DNA from: Altica lythri
Taxonomy: Eukaryota > Arthropoda > Insecta > Coleoptera > Chrysomelidae
Direction: 5' to 3'
Length of the DNA: 64,000 bases
NCBI GenBank assembly: GCA_964028335.1
Contig: OZ034802.1
Span: 72,700,967 to 72,764,966, forward strand
Positions within the stretch are counted from its first letter, which is position 1. Each line of letters starts with the position of its first letter. The translations under genes and the position numbers were made by a program. The notes beneath the pieces are model-generated. The model did not search any database. It was not told where the DNA came from and saw nothing but the letters and a program-made list of their open reading frames with translations. Positions 49,701-56,484 of the stretch are shown here, in pieces.

Positions 49701-50396
49701 AGAGATATCCGTAAGGTTTTCCTGCGTTCTCAAAAGATATTAAATTGTTTACTTTTAATATTATTTTATATAGTTAATCCCAAATATTATAAATTATATT
49801 GTTTTTGTTGTTTTTTTATTACGTAACTCTAACTCTAGGTAAGTGTTAAAATGAAATTTATTGTAGGAGTAGCTCATTTGGAAGAACAATTTTATATGTG
49901 GAGGAGAAAAGGTACTCCACTTCCAATAGGTTTAGATCAATTAATGGCAAGAAGACTGATAAAAATAATGGTAAACTTTATTAAAACTAGGCAAGTTCTT
50001 TTATATATACAAACTCATAGTGAACATGTTTGACAGAAGGAATATGTTAAATGTTAAAAATTTAATGTATGTCAAAATACAATATGATGTTGACATTTGA
50101 CATATAAGTACTACTTCTGTCAAAGATTCCGCGTACAGGAAAATTCACATTTTGTTGTACCCACTTATACAATATGTATGTAATAATAAGATGGTTTTTA
50201 TTTTAGAAATCCAACTCCTGTAAAAGACGAACTGCTACAGAGATATATATGGCCTACTGTAACAAATACTAAAAATATTACGTATTTACAAATCGATGCA
50301 GATATTTCTCTTCACAAAAATTACAGAGGGAATCAAATACAATTTTGGGAAAATTTGTATCAACAGTATGGACATCCACCATACCTAACTTATTAA
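25757..50396 (+). CDS. Juvenile-hormone-esterase-like carboxylesterase, 10 exons
   Basis: A type-B carboxylesterase (alpha/beta hydrolase), predicted secreted, that would hydrolyse carboxyl esters. Exons: 25757-25843, 41596-41730, 41891-42037, 43847-44003, 44058-44440, 45703-45874, 46019-46194, 48335-48485, 49867-49990, 50207-50396. All phases agree and give 573 residues, the family's usual size. Residues 1-20 form a signal peptide (MIALFISFNIILVIVGVSDG). Motifs seen: YEGIPYATPPVGSLRF; EDCLYLNVYTP; YGGAF (oxyanion region, usually HGGAF/HGGGF); LKDQ; GQSAG with nucleophile Ser221; GINSLE with Glu354; GVAHLEE with His473. RF, DQ, GQSAG, E and GxxHxxE are the set used to recognise JH esterases, but JH specificity is inference. 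Introns are GT-AG except the last, AG|gcaagt (GC-AG), required by frame. Exon 1 lies 15.75 kb upstream; its membership rests on frame, signal peptide and strand. Antisense LINE fragments sit in introns 5 and 7. Confidence 0.85.
25900..26160. repeat. Degenerate short tandem-like sequence at start of intron 1
   Basis: Phrases such as tttgaacagttg, cattcgaacatttttaaata and tttggaacacagaacgtt recur loosely at ~60 bp spacing. A similar texture reappears at 28930-29340 (acacagcaacgtttttc, acacggaaacgttta), which suggests one array split by later insertions. Confidence 0.35.
26200..27960. repeat. T-rich tandem repeat, units ~470-540 bp, intron 1
   Basis: Units begin at 26260, 26728 and 27450 with gattttttttctgttnttaa followed by cgattttaca, tttggttgttttt-like and catttcacatttttg segments. 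The third unit is displaced by the MITE at 27173-27358. It is extremely T-rich on this strand. ORFs in it are Phe-rich artefacts. Confidence 0.6.
27173..27358. mobile_element. Young MITE with ~65 bp near-perfect arms
   Basis: Left arm 27175-27239 (aatgtaataataactggggt, tcggtcaatataatttatta, tttttaacactacatat) and right arm 27292-27357 are nearly perfect complements, differing by one or two bases and a run length. The loop is about 50 bp. It interrupts the T-rich tandem repeat, so it is younger than that array. Confidence 0.75.
28180..28520 (-). pseudogene. Non-LTR retrotransposon ORF2 3' end, fragment B
   Basis: The minus strand reads LITGHCRLRGHMKKLGLVDE, then GNCRFCEEEDETSKHLLSEC followed by IALHI and a stop. 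It is the same family as 180-480. This copy preserves the ILTGHC..R motif and the full Cys-X2-Cys...His...Cys box, then decays. It lies antisense in intron 1 of the esterase. Confidence 0.65.
28521..29649. other. Intron 1, AT-rich, little structure
   Basis: 28930-29340 carries the loose acgtttt/aacacgg repetition also seen at 25900-26160. Otherwise nothing is supportable. Confidence 0.3.
29650..30480. repeat. Diverged duplication, ~450 bp units
   Basis: 29680-30030 and 30150-30480 share, in order, aatcaatacac(g/a)aaaaggcatc, ctagcgtggttt, aacattctcactgatccgtc-type text, gagcgatacgtctacgacgc/agcaatctgtctatggcgct, and attacaag with aatcaccagttccta-type text. The second copy has an extra ~60 bp with gagttgatcgaccacgtacc. 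A 65-codon ORF at 29849 is not conserved in the second copy. Confidence 0.5.
30648..31790. repeat. Foldback array: one inverted and three direct units of ~300 bp
   Basis: 30648-30795 is the reverse complement of 31112-31262. Direct relatives of the latter start at about 31418 and, partially, 31714, giving a spacing near 300 bp. Every unit has a small palindrome of the form gctagcttgac...gtcaagctagc, flanked by ttttggttgcc and a run containing acaataaaatatgcc. The spacer 30796-31111 is unique here. It could be a foldback transposon. Confidence 0.55.
31790..31980 (-). pseudogene. Possible piggyBac-like transposase remnant
   Basis: The minus strand reads DNVPGDDKEK, a stop, then TDTDLDPIEFPFTGSKQFIS and D, followed by a further stop. 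The 'PIEFPFTGSKQF' part recalls the segment before the DDE domain in piggyBac-type proteins. The match is short and could be chance. Confidence 0.2.
32454..32910 (+). repeat. Two tandem LINE 3'-tail copies
   Basis: Two ~225 bp units start at about 32465 and 32690 with cgtcgttcgcgtggcgtgtt-type text, then tataaaaatttctt, accccacccc, tatacaccagatgttaagtt, gaaaaccgcattcgaatcgg and gtgatgcgcgcacaaacaca. A third copy is at 57870-58100. The acagacagacagaca microsatellite and ccacatttttgggttctat end resemble 3' ends of insect RTE-like LINEs or SINEs derived from them. No ORF is visible. Confidence 0.55.
32911..34249. other. Intron 1 stretch without a recognisable feature
   Basis: AT-rich with some mixed-composition sequence at 33560-33860 (cttggcaagtctgcgcaaac; cttgccgagacttgccaagc), which contains short inverted words but no clear element. 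Confidence 0.3.
34250..35830. repeat. Satellite-like array, ~125 bp units, with a polarity switch
   Basis: From 34250 to about 35170, units in one orientation share agtcgctgaacacgaa, gacgacgatggttcc-type text, gatacctagtgccc, ttttatgaaaatttatacaa and aaccagtcgaaact. From about 35180 to 35830 the same words appear as reverse complements (gagtttcgactgattttgta, ataaaactccaggt, ggcaccaggtatctc-type, gaaccatcgtcgtcat). A lone related unit is at 2945-3030. Divergence between units is high, so the array is old. Confidence 0.6.
35831..36406. other. Intron 1 stretch, nothing seen
   Basis: AT-rich, with no repeat boundary or exon supported. Confidence 0.35.
36696..36806. mobile_element. Small nested element with acaggg...ccctgt ends
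   Basis: aaatatacagggtctccaat at the left faces aatttcgccctgtatattta at the right, giving about 110 bp with short inverted ends. It lies inside the 3 kb transposon near its left end. It could be a miniature relative or a rearranged TIR. Confidence 0.35.
37500..38560 (-). pseudogene. DDE transposase pseudogene of the 3 kb element
   Basis: Reading the minus strand from 38540: KRKILKKDLVNGKEAANKRK (basic N-terminal part); FVYIDVDIKKWYTTTRRW, the position of the first catalytic Asp; RFTILLAGANGGSIEGCDLL and INGDIFKNWIVN; then VVNMDNASFHSVQQNRPP, the second Asp motif 'MDNAxxHS'. A last open block (37507-37695) ends KNCSLDNILPLILEVN. Stops and frameshifts interrupt all joins. The 'MDNAxYHS..T...P' style matches DDE_3/IS630-type insect transposases; a relative lies at 63690-63990. 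Confidence 0.6.
39444..39895. other. Intron 1 stretch, nothing seen
   Basis: No feature is supported between the transposon and the minisatellite. Confidence 0.35.
39899..40010. repeat. 20 bp minisatellite, ~5 units
   Basis: The unit gtgatctgtcaacgtcatct is repeated about five times with single-base changes (ggtctg, tccacg, atgatc). It contains the same tgtcaacgtca word found scattered at 20.5-22.5 kb and at 41012. Confidence 0.8.
40294..40554. mobile_element. Palindromic MITE, copy 1
   Basis: About 90 bp arms pair across the element: actcgaggtccaattgtctg, gcagtgacgtcattgtaacg, gagtggaaccaatgcgaggt and tgaatgctag, against the mirrored right arm ending caattgggcctcgagt. TA occurs on both sides. 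The centre is agttattaagacaataata. No ORF is present. Confidence 0.75.
40650..40976. mobile_element. Palindromic MITE, copy 2
   Basis: Same family as 40294-40554: ggcccaattgtctgggagtg, acgtcattgtgacgtaaatg, with its mirrored right half containing caactagcattccttcgacc and cctcgcattggttgaagcgg. It has extra central sequence and lacks the right terminus. It sits only about 100 bp from copy 1. Confidence 0.65.
40977..41595. other. End of intron 1
   Basis: Two loose ~160 bp repetitions occur at 41165-41390 (aaccctcatactttattata / aaatcctcatactatacgat; gttttatgctttatgattat). The acceptor ttaattttcag precedes esterase exon 2. Confidence 0.4.
42300..43700. repeat. Diverged tandem repeats in esterase intron 3
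   Basis: Units of about 170-270 bp share cttccgctgaggttttcttg, gaaaacctttgacaactaca, tctagatctaatacttttct and caaaactttaccaactcctg-type text; related starts are near 42370, 42550, 42870, 43140, 43310, 43450 and 43620. Similarity is weak but the word order is constant. Confidence 0.5.
44640..45480 (-). pseudogene. Antisense LINE fragment in esterase intron 5
   Basis: The minus strand reads LLTKYRTVIRSKIECGYIAY, then KVLVAIHKNALRIISGAYRS, TPIESLQCKLGELSLEEAVN, matching the region after the RT catalytic domain in Jockey/LOA-type LINEs ('YR.LIRSK.DYG...LD..H...LR...GAFR.SP..SL...GE.SL'). After a gap, 44892-44641 gives EECEFSEVPLTVKLILTEC-like text, the terminal Cys/His box with one Cys lost. Catalytic RT motifs are absent. 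Confidence 0.7.
46635..47220 (+). mobile_element. ~590 bp repeat with tRNA-like module, copy 2
   Basis: It aligns along its length with 54018-54620. The left end agaaagtttttttatatttt and the right end aaaaaactttctactataaa form an inverted pair. The internal tRNA-like part runs from gttcgtagcctagttgatta (box-A-like) to gggatcgactacgcgag (box-B-like), then a run of T. The region left of the module contains agagctctgaaattttcagg and atgacaatgcatgtttcaag. It lies in intron 7 of the esterase. Confidence 0.7.
47225..48240 (-). pseudogene. Antisense RTE/CR1-like LINE fragment in esterase intron 7
   Basis: The minus strand from 48210 gives VDNIDIDDLQRLVNTVGEHS, the stretch just after the YADD box (the box itself is lost). 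Near 47680 it gives ASVDGVDKFKYLEIWLFEDR, TSDTEIK, then RQASLKLRPVLTCSDFDIDF and KRFIKCYIW, and at 47330-47230 WLYRRILKISCIERITNEEV and KKRKTAYLGYIM. This order (KYLG..., IK.RI.QAR, WT..., RI..I.W..R.TNEEVL, R...LGHI.R) is typical of insect endonuclease-RT LINEs. Several stops are present. Confidence 0.7.
48560..49760. repeat. Diverged ~60-70 bp tandem repeats, esterase intron 8
   Basis: The words gttcttggatctcaagagat, gatgtccaagatgttnaaaa, gaaacatgtaaaattctcaa and ttttagaagatgttt recur through the intron in varying order. The unit is short and badly decayed. Confidence 0.5.
50029..50122. mobile_element. Short inverted-repeat element in the GC-AG intron
   Basis: tgacagaaggaatatg at the left pairs loosely with tactacttctgtca at the right, with ttaaatgtta-type inner words. 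It fills about half of the 216 bp intron 9 of the esterase. Confidence 0.4.
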
Positions 50397-50499
50397 AGTC
50401 AAGCTTTTGAAGTAAGTTTCGGAAGAGATGTTGCGACAGAAAAACCGTCATAAAAATGAGTAACGAAATGTTTTTTTACTTTCGTTTATAGTTTCGTTC

Positions 50500-50627
50500 A
50501 AAGTTAATTTTTGCTTTTTTGCATTCACCCTTCATGCCGACAAAGGATTCATGCCAGCAAAAATGCCGCCAAAGGAAATCTTTTGTCAGCATGAAGTGTG
50601 AATGCAAAAAAAGCAAAAATTAACTTT
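50500..50627. mobile_element. Palindromic MITE just downstream of the esterase stop
   Basis: The arm aaagttaatttttgcttttt continues as gcattcacccttcatgccga and is mirrored by cagcatgaagtgtgaatgca and aaaagcaaaaattaacttt. The loop is about 25 bp. It begins 104 bp after the esterase stop codon and would be transcribed in the 3' UTR if the transcript extends this far. Confidence 0.7.
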
Positions 50628-50852
50628 TAGCCTAACTATACAACTATTGTTATAATAGGTTTACAAATATTGTTATTTAATAATTAAAAAAATTTTGGAC
50701 TGAAATTCTTTATCTGTTGTATTATTAAAAAAAAACAATTTTAAGTCAATTTGAGTTATTACAATTTTAGACAGTTGTCAAGAATTTGAAAGATTTTCAA
50801 TTGAAGTTATTTTTATATTTAATGATTGTGTTGTATTGATGTTAAGATAAAA

Positions 50853-53800
50853 ATGTCCCATTCTAGCACTAGTAACACTATTGAAACATCTTCAACGAAA
50901 AATCTAGGTAGGAATAATTGTACCCGTATAATCTTAAACAGCTATTATCTAAATCGGATGTATATTTTGTAGTTAATTCCCAATTACAAAACATTGTATA
51001 CTCGGATACATCCTCAAGTGCACTTGAAGATAGTGATAAAGAGGTAAGTAACAAAAAATACGAGGAAAACAATGAAATAACAAGTTAAGTACAAATCTCT
51101 TTATAGTCTACGATCCGGCTGCTTAACAGCCCGTTCAGACGGCATGTTCGGCCCAGTTTTAAATAAGAAACGGTAATCGTAACACTCATTCACACAACAC
51201 CCGGTGAACCGGAAAGAATTCCTATATTCATGTGTTTTAATTGTTTATGGATTTAAATAACTTTTATATTGAAAAACTTTTTAAAATTTTTAATTTTTAT
51301 TTTAACTATTTTCTCCAAAATAAAATAGAAATTTTGTATTAACAAATAATTTGTTTATCGATTTTTGTAATTGTTTAAAAAAAAGCAGGGCAAAGTTAGC
51401 GGATTTTTCATCTACTTCCTCCCAAATACCATTTAGAACCTTCAAATACCAGAAAAAGATTTTTTATCGTGTTCCTGCTTTTCCTGTAACCAAGTTTATT
51501 TTCGGGACTAGGATGCGGACGATAAAGGAGGACTGGGATTGCGCTAAGGCTGTGATCACCTTTACGGGCATTAAATGGGCTCTTAGGGCATTTCAACCAT
51601 TTAAAACTCCTGGTACCGATGGCATCTATCCAGTTGATACTCCCCTTGGTGCGTCTGTTCAGGACCAGCTTAGCCAGTGGAGTAATACCAACAGCATGGA
51701 GGACCTCTAGGGTGGTATTCATACCGAAGCCTGGAAGGGACACATATGCTGTGCCTAAGGCTTTTAGACCCGTTAGCCTTACATCGTTTCTCCTGAAGAC
51801 CATGGAGAAATTAGTGGATAGACATATAAAGGACAGGGTCCTTTTAAGCCGTCCTTTGCATCCGAACCAACATGCCTATCAGAAAGGAAAGTCATGCGAA
51901 ACAGCCTTGCATGCGCTGGTTTGCAAGATTGAAGATGCTATCTCAAATAGGGAAATAGCGGTGGTTGCTTTTCTTGATATAGAAGGAGCTTTCGACAACA
52001 CTAGTACTCGCTCTATTGTGTCAAAGCTGGTATCAAGGAATGTGGAAAACACTGTGGTGAGGTGGATAGGCAACATGCTCGAAAGTAGGAGAGCGCAAGT
52101 ATCTCTGTGTGGAACGGTAAAGGAGGTCAAGGCACAAAGAGGGTGTCCACAGGGTGGCGTCCTGTCACCGAATCTGTGGAATCTAGTGGTTGATGACCTC
52201 CTTTCTGAGCTCAATGCACAGGGAATGTACGCTCAAGGATATGCTGACGACATTGTTGTCCTAATAAGAGGAAAATTTATGAACACATGCCTAGAACTCA
52301 TGCAGAGGGCATTGTTCATAGTGGAAAGGTGGTGTAACCAGGAGGGTCTGAGGATCAATCCAATGAAGACTGTAATGGTACCATTTACAAGGAAGAGAAA
52401 TGTTGATATCGCTAGGGTACCAACTCTCTTCGGTAACCAGATCCAGGTTAAGAGAGAGTTCAAGTACCTAGGAATAAGACTAGACGATAAGCTCACCTGG
52501 AACAGCCATTTGGCACATATAACGCAACGCTCTCAGACCACACTTATGATGATGAGACGGGCCGTTGGGAAGACATGGGGTCTGAGCCCACAAATGACTA
52601 ACTGGCTATACACTAGGGTTGCAAGACCGATGATGGTGTATGGCTCGATAGTCTGGTGGACCAAGGTGATGCAAACTACCGCTGTAAAGAGACTACAAAA
52701 GATCCAGCGAGTAGCGTGTCTTAGCATCACAGGAGCCATGAGAGGTACTCCAACTGCAACCCTGGAAGTAGTGCTAAACCTCCCATCTCTCGACATTATT
52801 GTGAAAGGGGAGGCAAGGATGGCAGCCTACAGAATGGGTTGCAGTGGCAACTGGAAGTACAATGCCTCCAGTGGGCATACAAGGATTGTGGACACTGTAC
52901 AGATGGACACCTTGGAAATGCTACCGGACGGGATGGTGAAGATCACAGATCTAGAAAAGCCATACAATGTCAATATTATTGACAGGGCTGCCTGGGAGAA
53001 AGGTGAACCTGAATATATGAAAAGGGGGATCACTTGGTATAGGGATGGCTCGAAGAAGCCAACAGGCACTGGGGCGGGAATATATGGAGTTAATTGGCGC
53101 AGTTTTGCGTAAGCCTGGGTAAGCTGGCTACTGTTTTCCAGGCTGAAGTTGTTGCCCTATCAGAGTGTGTTTGGAGCGTGGTATGACAGACCACACCATA
53201 TACATAAACTCGGATAGTAGAACAGCGCTAATGGCACTTGACAGTTTTGACTTTACCTGTAAAGCAGTATGGGACTGTCATCAGGCCATGAAAACCCTGG
53301 GAGAGTACAACAAGGTTATCCTTAGTTGGGTTCCGGGGCACAAAGGTATCGCTGGCAATGAGGGAGCAGACAAGTGGGCAAACAAAGGAGCTGAAAGCCC
53401 GCTCATTGATCCAGAGCCGACGTGTGGTATTGCTTACAACACAGCACGAAGAGCTGTTCGCCAGTGGATGGGCATAGAACATCGAAAGAGCTGGGAAAGA
53501 ACAGAAGGTAAAATACAGTCAAAGAGAATGCTGCAGACACCTACTGGTGCTATAGCGGCAGATGCCCTTGGGCTGAGGAGGAAGACCCTGCGGAAAGTGG
53601 TTGGCTTCATCAGCGGCCACTGGGTATTTCGCGGACACCTACATAAGATGGGAATTCAAGTTGAAAACCTCCTATCTAGAAAATGCGGTGAGGAGGAGGA
53701 AACAGCCTTCCACGTGATATTCATGTGCCCAGCCCTGCAAGGTCTGCGTGTGATATCCCTTGGCCTACCGACTGGAGATCAAAGGGAAGAACGGGCAACC

Positions 53801-55080
53801 ATAGTCAAAAGAATCTCTTGGTTCATTAAGAACCTGGGATTTGACGGAGAATGAGGACCTGTGAATGAGGGTGCACAATAAGCTGTACTAGCTGCGATGC
53901 AATCCCATGGACTACCTCTAAGCCTGGCCCTCTTTAAAAAAAAAAGTTTATTTTCTATCAATTTTAATAAGTATCTACCTAAATTAACGTTTTTACTGTT
54001 CAGTTCTCTTTTTTATTAGAAAGTTTTTTATATTTTCGCCGTGTTCTGTGTCTCTATTTCATTCCGTGGAATTTGTAATTGAATTTAAACCTATTTCCCG
54101 ACTACCTAGAGCTCTGAAATTTTCAGGATAGCTAAGAACTGGATGACAATGCATGTTTCAAGTGTATTTAGGCATATACATAGATTTCGAAATTTATATC
54201 GAATTGATATTAAACATGATCTAAGTTGTGTATAGATAATATTATTTTGAAAGTTATTAAATAAATCGTTCGTGGCGTAGTTGGTTAAGCGGCGGATCAG
54301 TCCACTTGTGACAGTTCTGTTATGTTATCATAATGGGATCGATTACGCGTCAGAGAAGTTTTTTTTCTTTTTTTTTTTTGTATTATTTTAACTGGTAATA
54401 AAATAAACTGTTTTAGAAAGTTTTTAGATACAACTACCCTTGATTTTGTTAACAAGGAAACAATCTTCTCTATGATCAATCACAGCGTTGTATGACTTAA
54501 TATTTTTACAATGTCAGGGATGCTGTGCATTGTTGAGATGACACAAAATATGACCTATAAATCAGTAAAAAACTTTCTATTATAAAAAGTTCTTTTTGTA
54601 AATTGTGCTTATTTATTAAATATGTATTTTTATTATTTTCAACTCGAAAACAGTTAATTCTTTGTATCCAAATCTCAAATAGTTTATATAAATATTTTTT
54701 AGGATTCTTTAACAGAGACTAATAGTAGTACCTCTACAGAAGATAAACAAATTTACAAATTCTCAACAAAACAAGAAGATTATTCACCACAAACATTAAA
54801 AGAATGGTTAAATTTAGCAAAAATTTTAATAACCAGAAATGAAAATACCGATAATAAACATATAATTGCGAAAAAATCGGAAGAGCTACAAGATTTTTTT
54901 TATTTTTTAGCGATAGAATATTTTTCGACTGATGATTATTTAGTAGATTTTCTAAAAGAGAAAAGATGTGAGTTTATTAATAATTGGAAAAACGTTATAG
55001 TAGATTGCGCACAAATATTTGATTGTTTGATAGATTTAATTGATGATATTGATATTGATCATAGTTTTTGTATATCTTAG
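50853..55080 (+). CDS. Unknown acidic protein, three exons (167 aa)
   Basis: Exons 50853-50907 (ATG, donor gtagga, phase 1), 50973-51043 (acceptor ttttgtag, donor gtaagt, phase 0) and 54703-55080 (acceptor tattttttag, stop TAG). Frames join without a stop. The start is Ser/Thr-rich (MSHSSTSNTIETSSTKNL), exon 2 continues low-complexity (SDTSSSALEDSDKE), and exon 3 encodes a folded-looking, helix-rich region: TLKEWLNLAKILITRNENTD, KKSEELQDFFYFLAIEYF, DYLVDFLKEKRCEFINNW, ending acidic (LIDLIDDIDIDHSFCIS). No signal peptide or membrane segment is evident. AATAAA lies at 55275-55280. Intron 2 (3.66 kb) contains a same-strand LINE and the third tRNA-like repeat copy. Exon 3 has no internal ATG near its start, so ATG-based ORF scans miss it. 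No family is recognised. It begins 457 bp after the esterase on the same strand. Confidence 0.6.
51380..53945 (+). mobile_element. 5'-truncated non-LTR retrotransposon (RT + RNase H)
   Basis: This is the best preserved LINE here. It reads GTDGIYPV (frameshift near 51632), PKAFRPVSLTSFLLKTMEKL, then VVAFLDIEGAFD (RT motif A), QRGCPQGGVLSPNLWNL, and AQGYADDIVVL (catalytic YADD). RNase H follows: WYRDGSK (Asp), VFQAEVVALSEC (Glu), INSDSRTALMAL (Asp) and SWVPGHKGIAGNEGADKWAN (His/Asp), all retained. Two frame changes occur near 53105 and 53165. The ORF ends at 53854 with a CGEEEETAFHVIFMCPAL Cys/His tail; a run of 11 A closes the element at 53935-53945. No ORF1 or endonuclease is present. RNase H plus RT order fits the LOA/I group of the Jockey superfamily; the clade is inferred. 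It is in intron 2 of the three-exon gene, sense orientation. Confidence 0.85.
54018..54620 (+). mobile_element. ~590 bp repeat with tRNA-like module, copy 3
   Basis: The tRNA-like part is clearest here: tggcgtagttggttaagcgg at 54273 matches a Pol III box A (TGGCNNAGTTGG) and ggatcgattac at 54336 matches 8 of 11 bases of box B, about 52 bp apart as in tRNA genes. A T run follows (54359-54380). Ends agaaagttttttatattttc (54018) and aaaaaactttctattataaa (54567) are an inverted pair. About 250 bp of conserved non-tRNA sequence precedes the module. Confidence 0.7.
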
Positions 55081-55794
55081 ATTTTTCATTGTTTGAAAAT
55101 ATAGTCCAAGAAAATAAAATACAACGCCTTTTAGTACTGTTTATTTCGTGGTCAAATTTTTACAACCTACAAATATTTTTTTTTATTTTTTATACAAATT
55201 GGAAGCCTTTTAGTCAAAATTTTTTCACCACTAAACAATGTTCATTTTGATAAATTACAATCTATTGTATCGAAAATAAAAACTACTAGGATTCGATTTA
55301 TGTATAATTTCTTCAACGATAAACAAATAAAACACTATAGGTATAATTAATATTCCACGAAATTTATGTACCAAACTTATCTGGATTGAACGCAACTAAA
55401 TTTCGTCCATTTGCTGTGGCATGCCGATGATTTTATTTTACAGCATCAGGTATGCTCGAAAAATCGGGTATTGTCCCGTAAACTCCACGCATTTTGTGTC
55501 CGCTCCAGAGGGATTAGCAATGGCGTACAAGTGTATTTTATATTTAATTCCTTACACTATGTATCAACCAATAAAATTAAAATTTAAAAATGTCCTAATG
55601 TAAAAGCAAAAGTCAACGAAATTATCTTTCTATCTCTACCAGACAGGACTGTCTTAAGACGGTGTTTGTATTTTAGTATTAAGCACTAATATATAAAAAA
55701 TTTACTGAATAGGAGCCGAACTCATCTTTAGGTATGCACTTTGGACCTGCGTATGCAGTTAAATAAATGTTAACATCCGAAAAAGCGATCATTA
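55081..55794. other. 3' flank of the three-exon gene
   Basis: It contains the AATAAA at 55275. Around 55410-55520 the composition is less AT-rich (gtattgtcccgtaaactcca; gtccgctccagagggattag) but no domain is readable. Confidence 0.35.
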
Positions 55795-56484
55795 CGAAAA
55801 TAGTTATTTATGCAACTAGTGCGTAAAGTGACCTTTTTTGACGAATGCGACAATCACATGAGTCAAAAAAGGAACATTTACGCACGAGTTGCATACAATA
55901 TTTTTTCTACAACCAAATTTCTTTACAAGAAATACAAGTATAGGCCTGATTTTTTTTACGCTTTACTGAAAAAAAAATATTATATTTAAAACATATTTTA
56001 GATAACAAAATATTTATTTTCTAAATTAATCTCACCTTATAATACCGGTACGTAGAAACGCGAAATGCTTGAATTATAAATTAATTGAAATGTCAATCAG
56101 TCATTTAAATAAAAATACTTACCCTTTTTCATGAACTGATATTTCTGTCATATTAAAAATAAAATTAAAAATTACTGAATATAATATCTAGTTTTGTATG
56201 TATTAAACTGCAATAATTTAACAATTAAATATATTTACACAAATTTACACAATTAAATAATAAAAAAAAAGTTACCTTACCCGGAATTGAACCCGAGTCA
56301 TCTGGGTAGAAGCTATATACCTAACAACCTCGGCCACTAACACACATAAAAGTATTTGCATAATTTTATACAAAACAGTGCTTATTTTACTTTTTTTCAC
56401 TAGTGAAAAAAAGTTAAACTTTACGAACCTTAAACCGTGCGTAAAGGTAATACTTTACGCACGGTTGTAGAAAAAAAATATTTT
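55795..56484. mobile_element. Composite foldback region with GTGCGTAAA motifs
   Basis: A foldback at 55795-55912 pairs gcaactagtgcgtaaagtga with the reverse of tttacgcacgagttgc and cctttttt/aaaaaagg. A second at 56434-56463 is a perfect stem ccgtgcgtaaag/ctttacgcacgg with a 6-base loop, next to the 20 bp palindrome ttttttcactagtgaaaaaa (56392). The outermost sequences at the two ends resemble each other inverted, so the whole 690 bp may be one element with a tRNA-like insert. Confidence 0.5.
56271..56343 (-). other. tRNA-like sequence (SINE head or tRNA pseudogene)
   Basis: The 73-base minus-strand sequence begins gtgttagtggccgaggttgt, with a box-A-like tggccgaggttgttagg, and has a full box B gggttcaattccggg whose T-arm pairs well (ctcgg/ccgggt). 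A run of T follows on the minus strand, as for a Pol III terminator. The acceptor stem ends do not pair (at least four mismatches of seven), so I do not call a functional tRNA. A tRNA-derived SINE head or decayed tRNA gene fits best. Confidence 0.55.

Noticed and set aside
51408..53482. Several minus-strand ORFs of 80-131 codons
   Set aside because: They are antisense shadows of the retrotransposon RT/RNase H frames.
56271..56343. A functional tRNA gene
   Set aside because: Box B and T-arm are good, but at least four of seven acceptor positions do not pair, so only a tRNA-like call is made.
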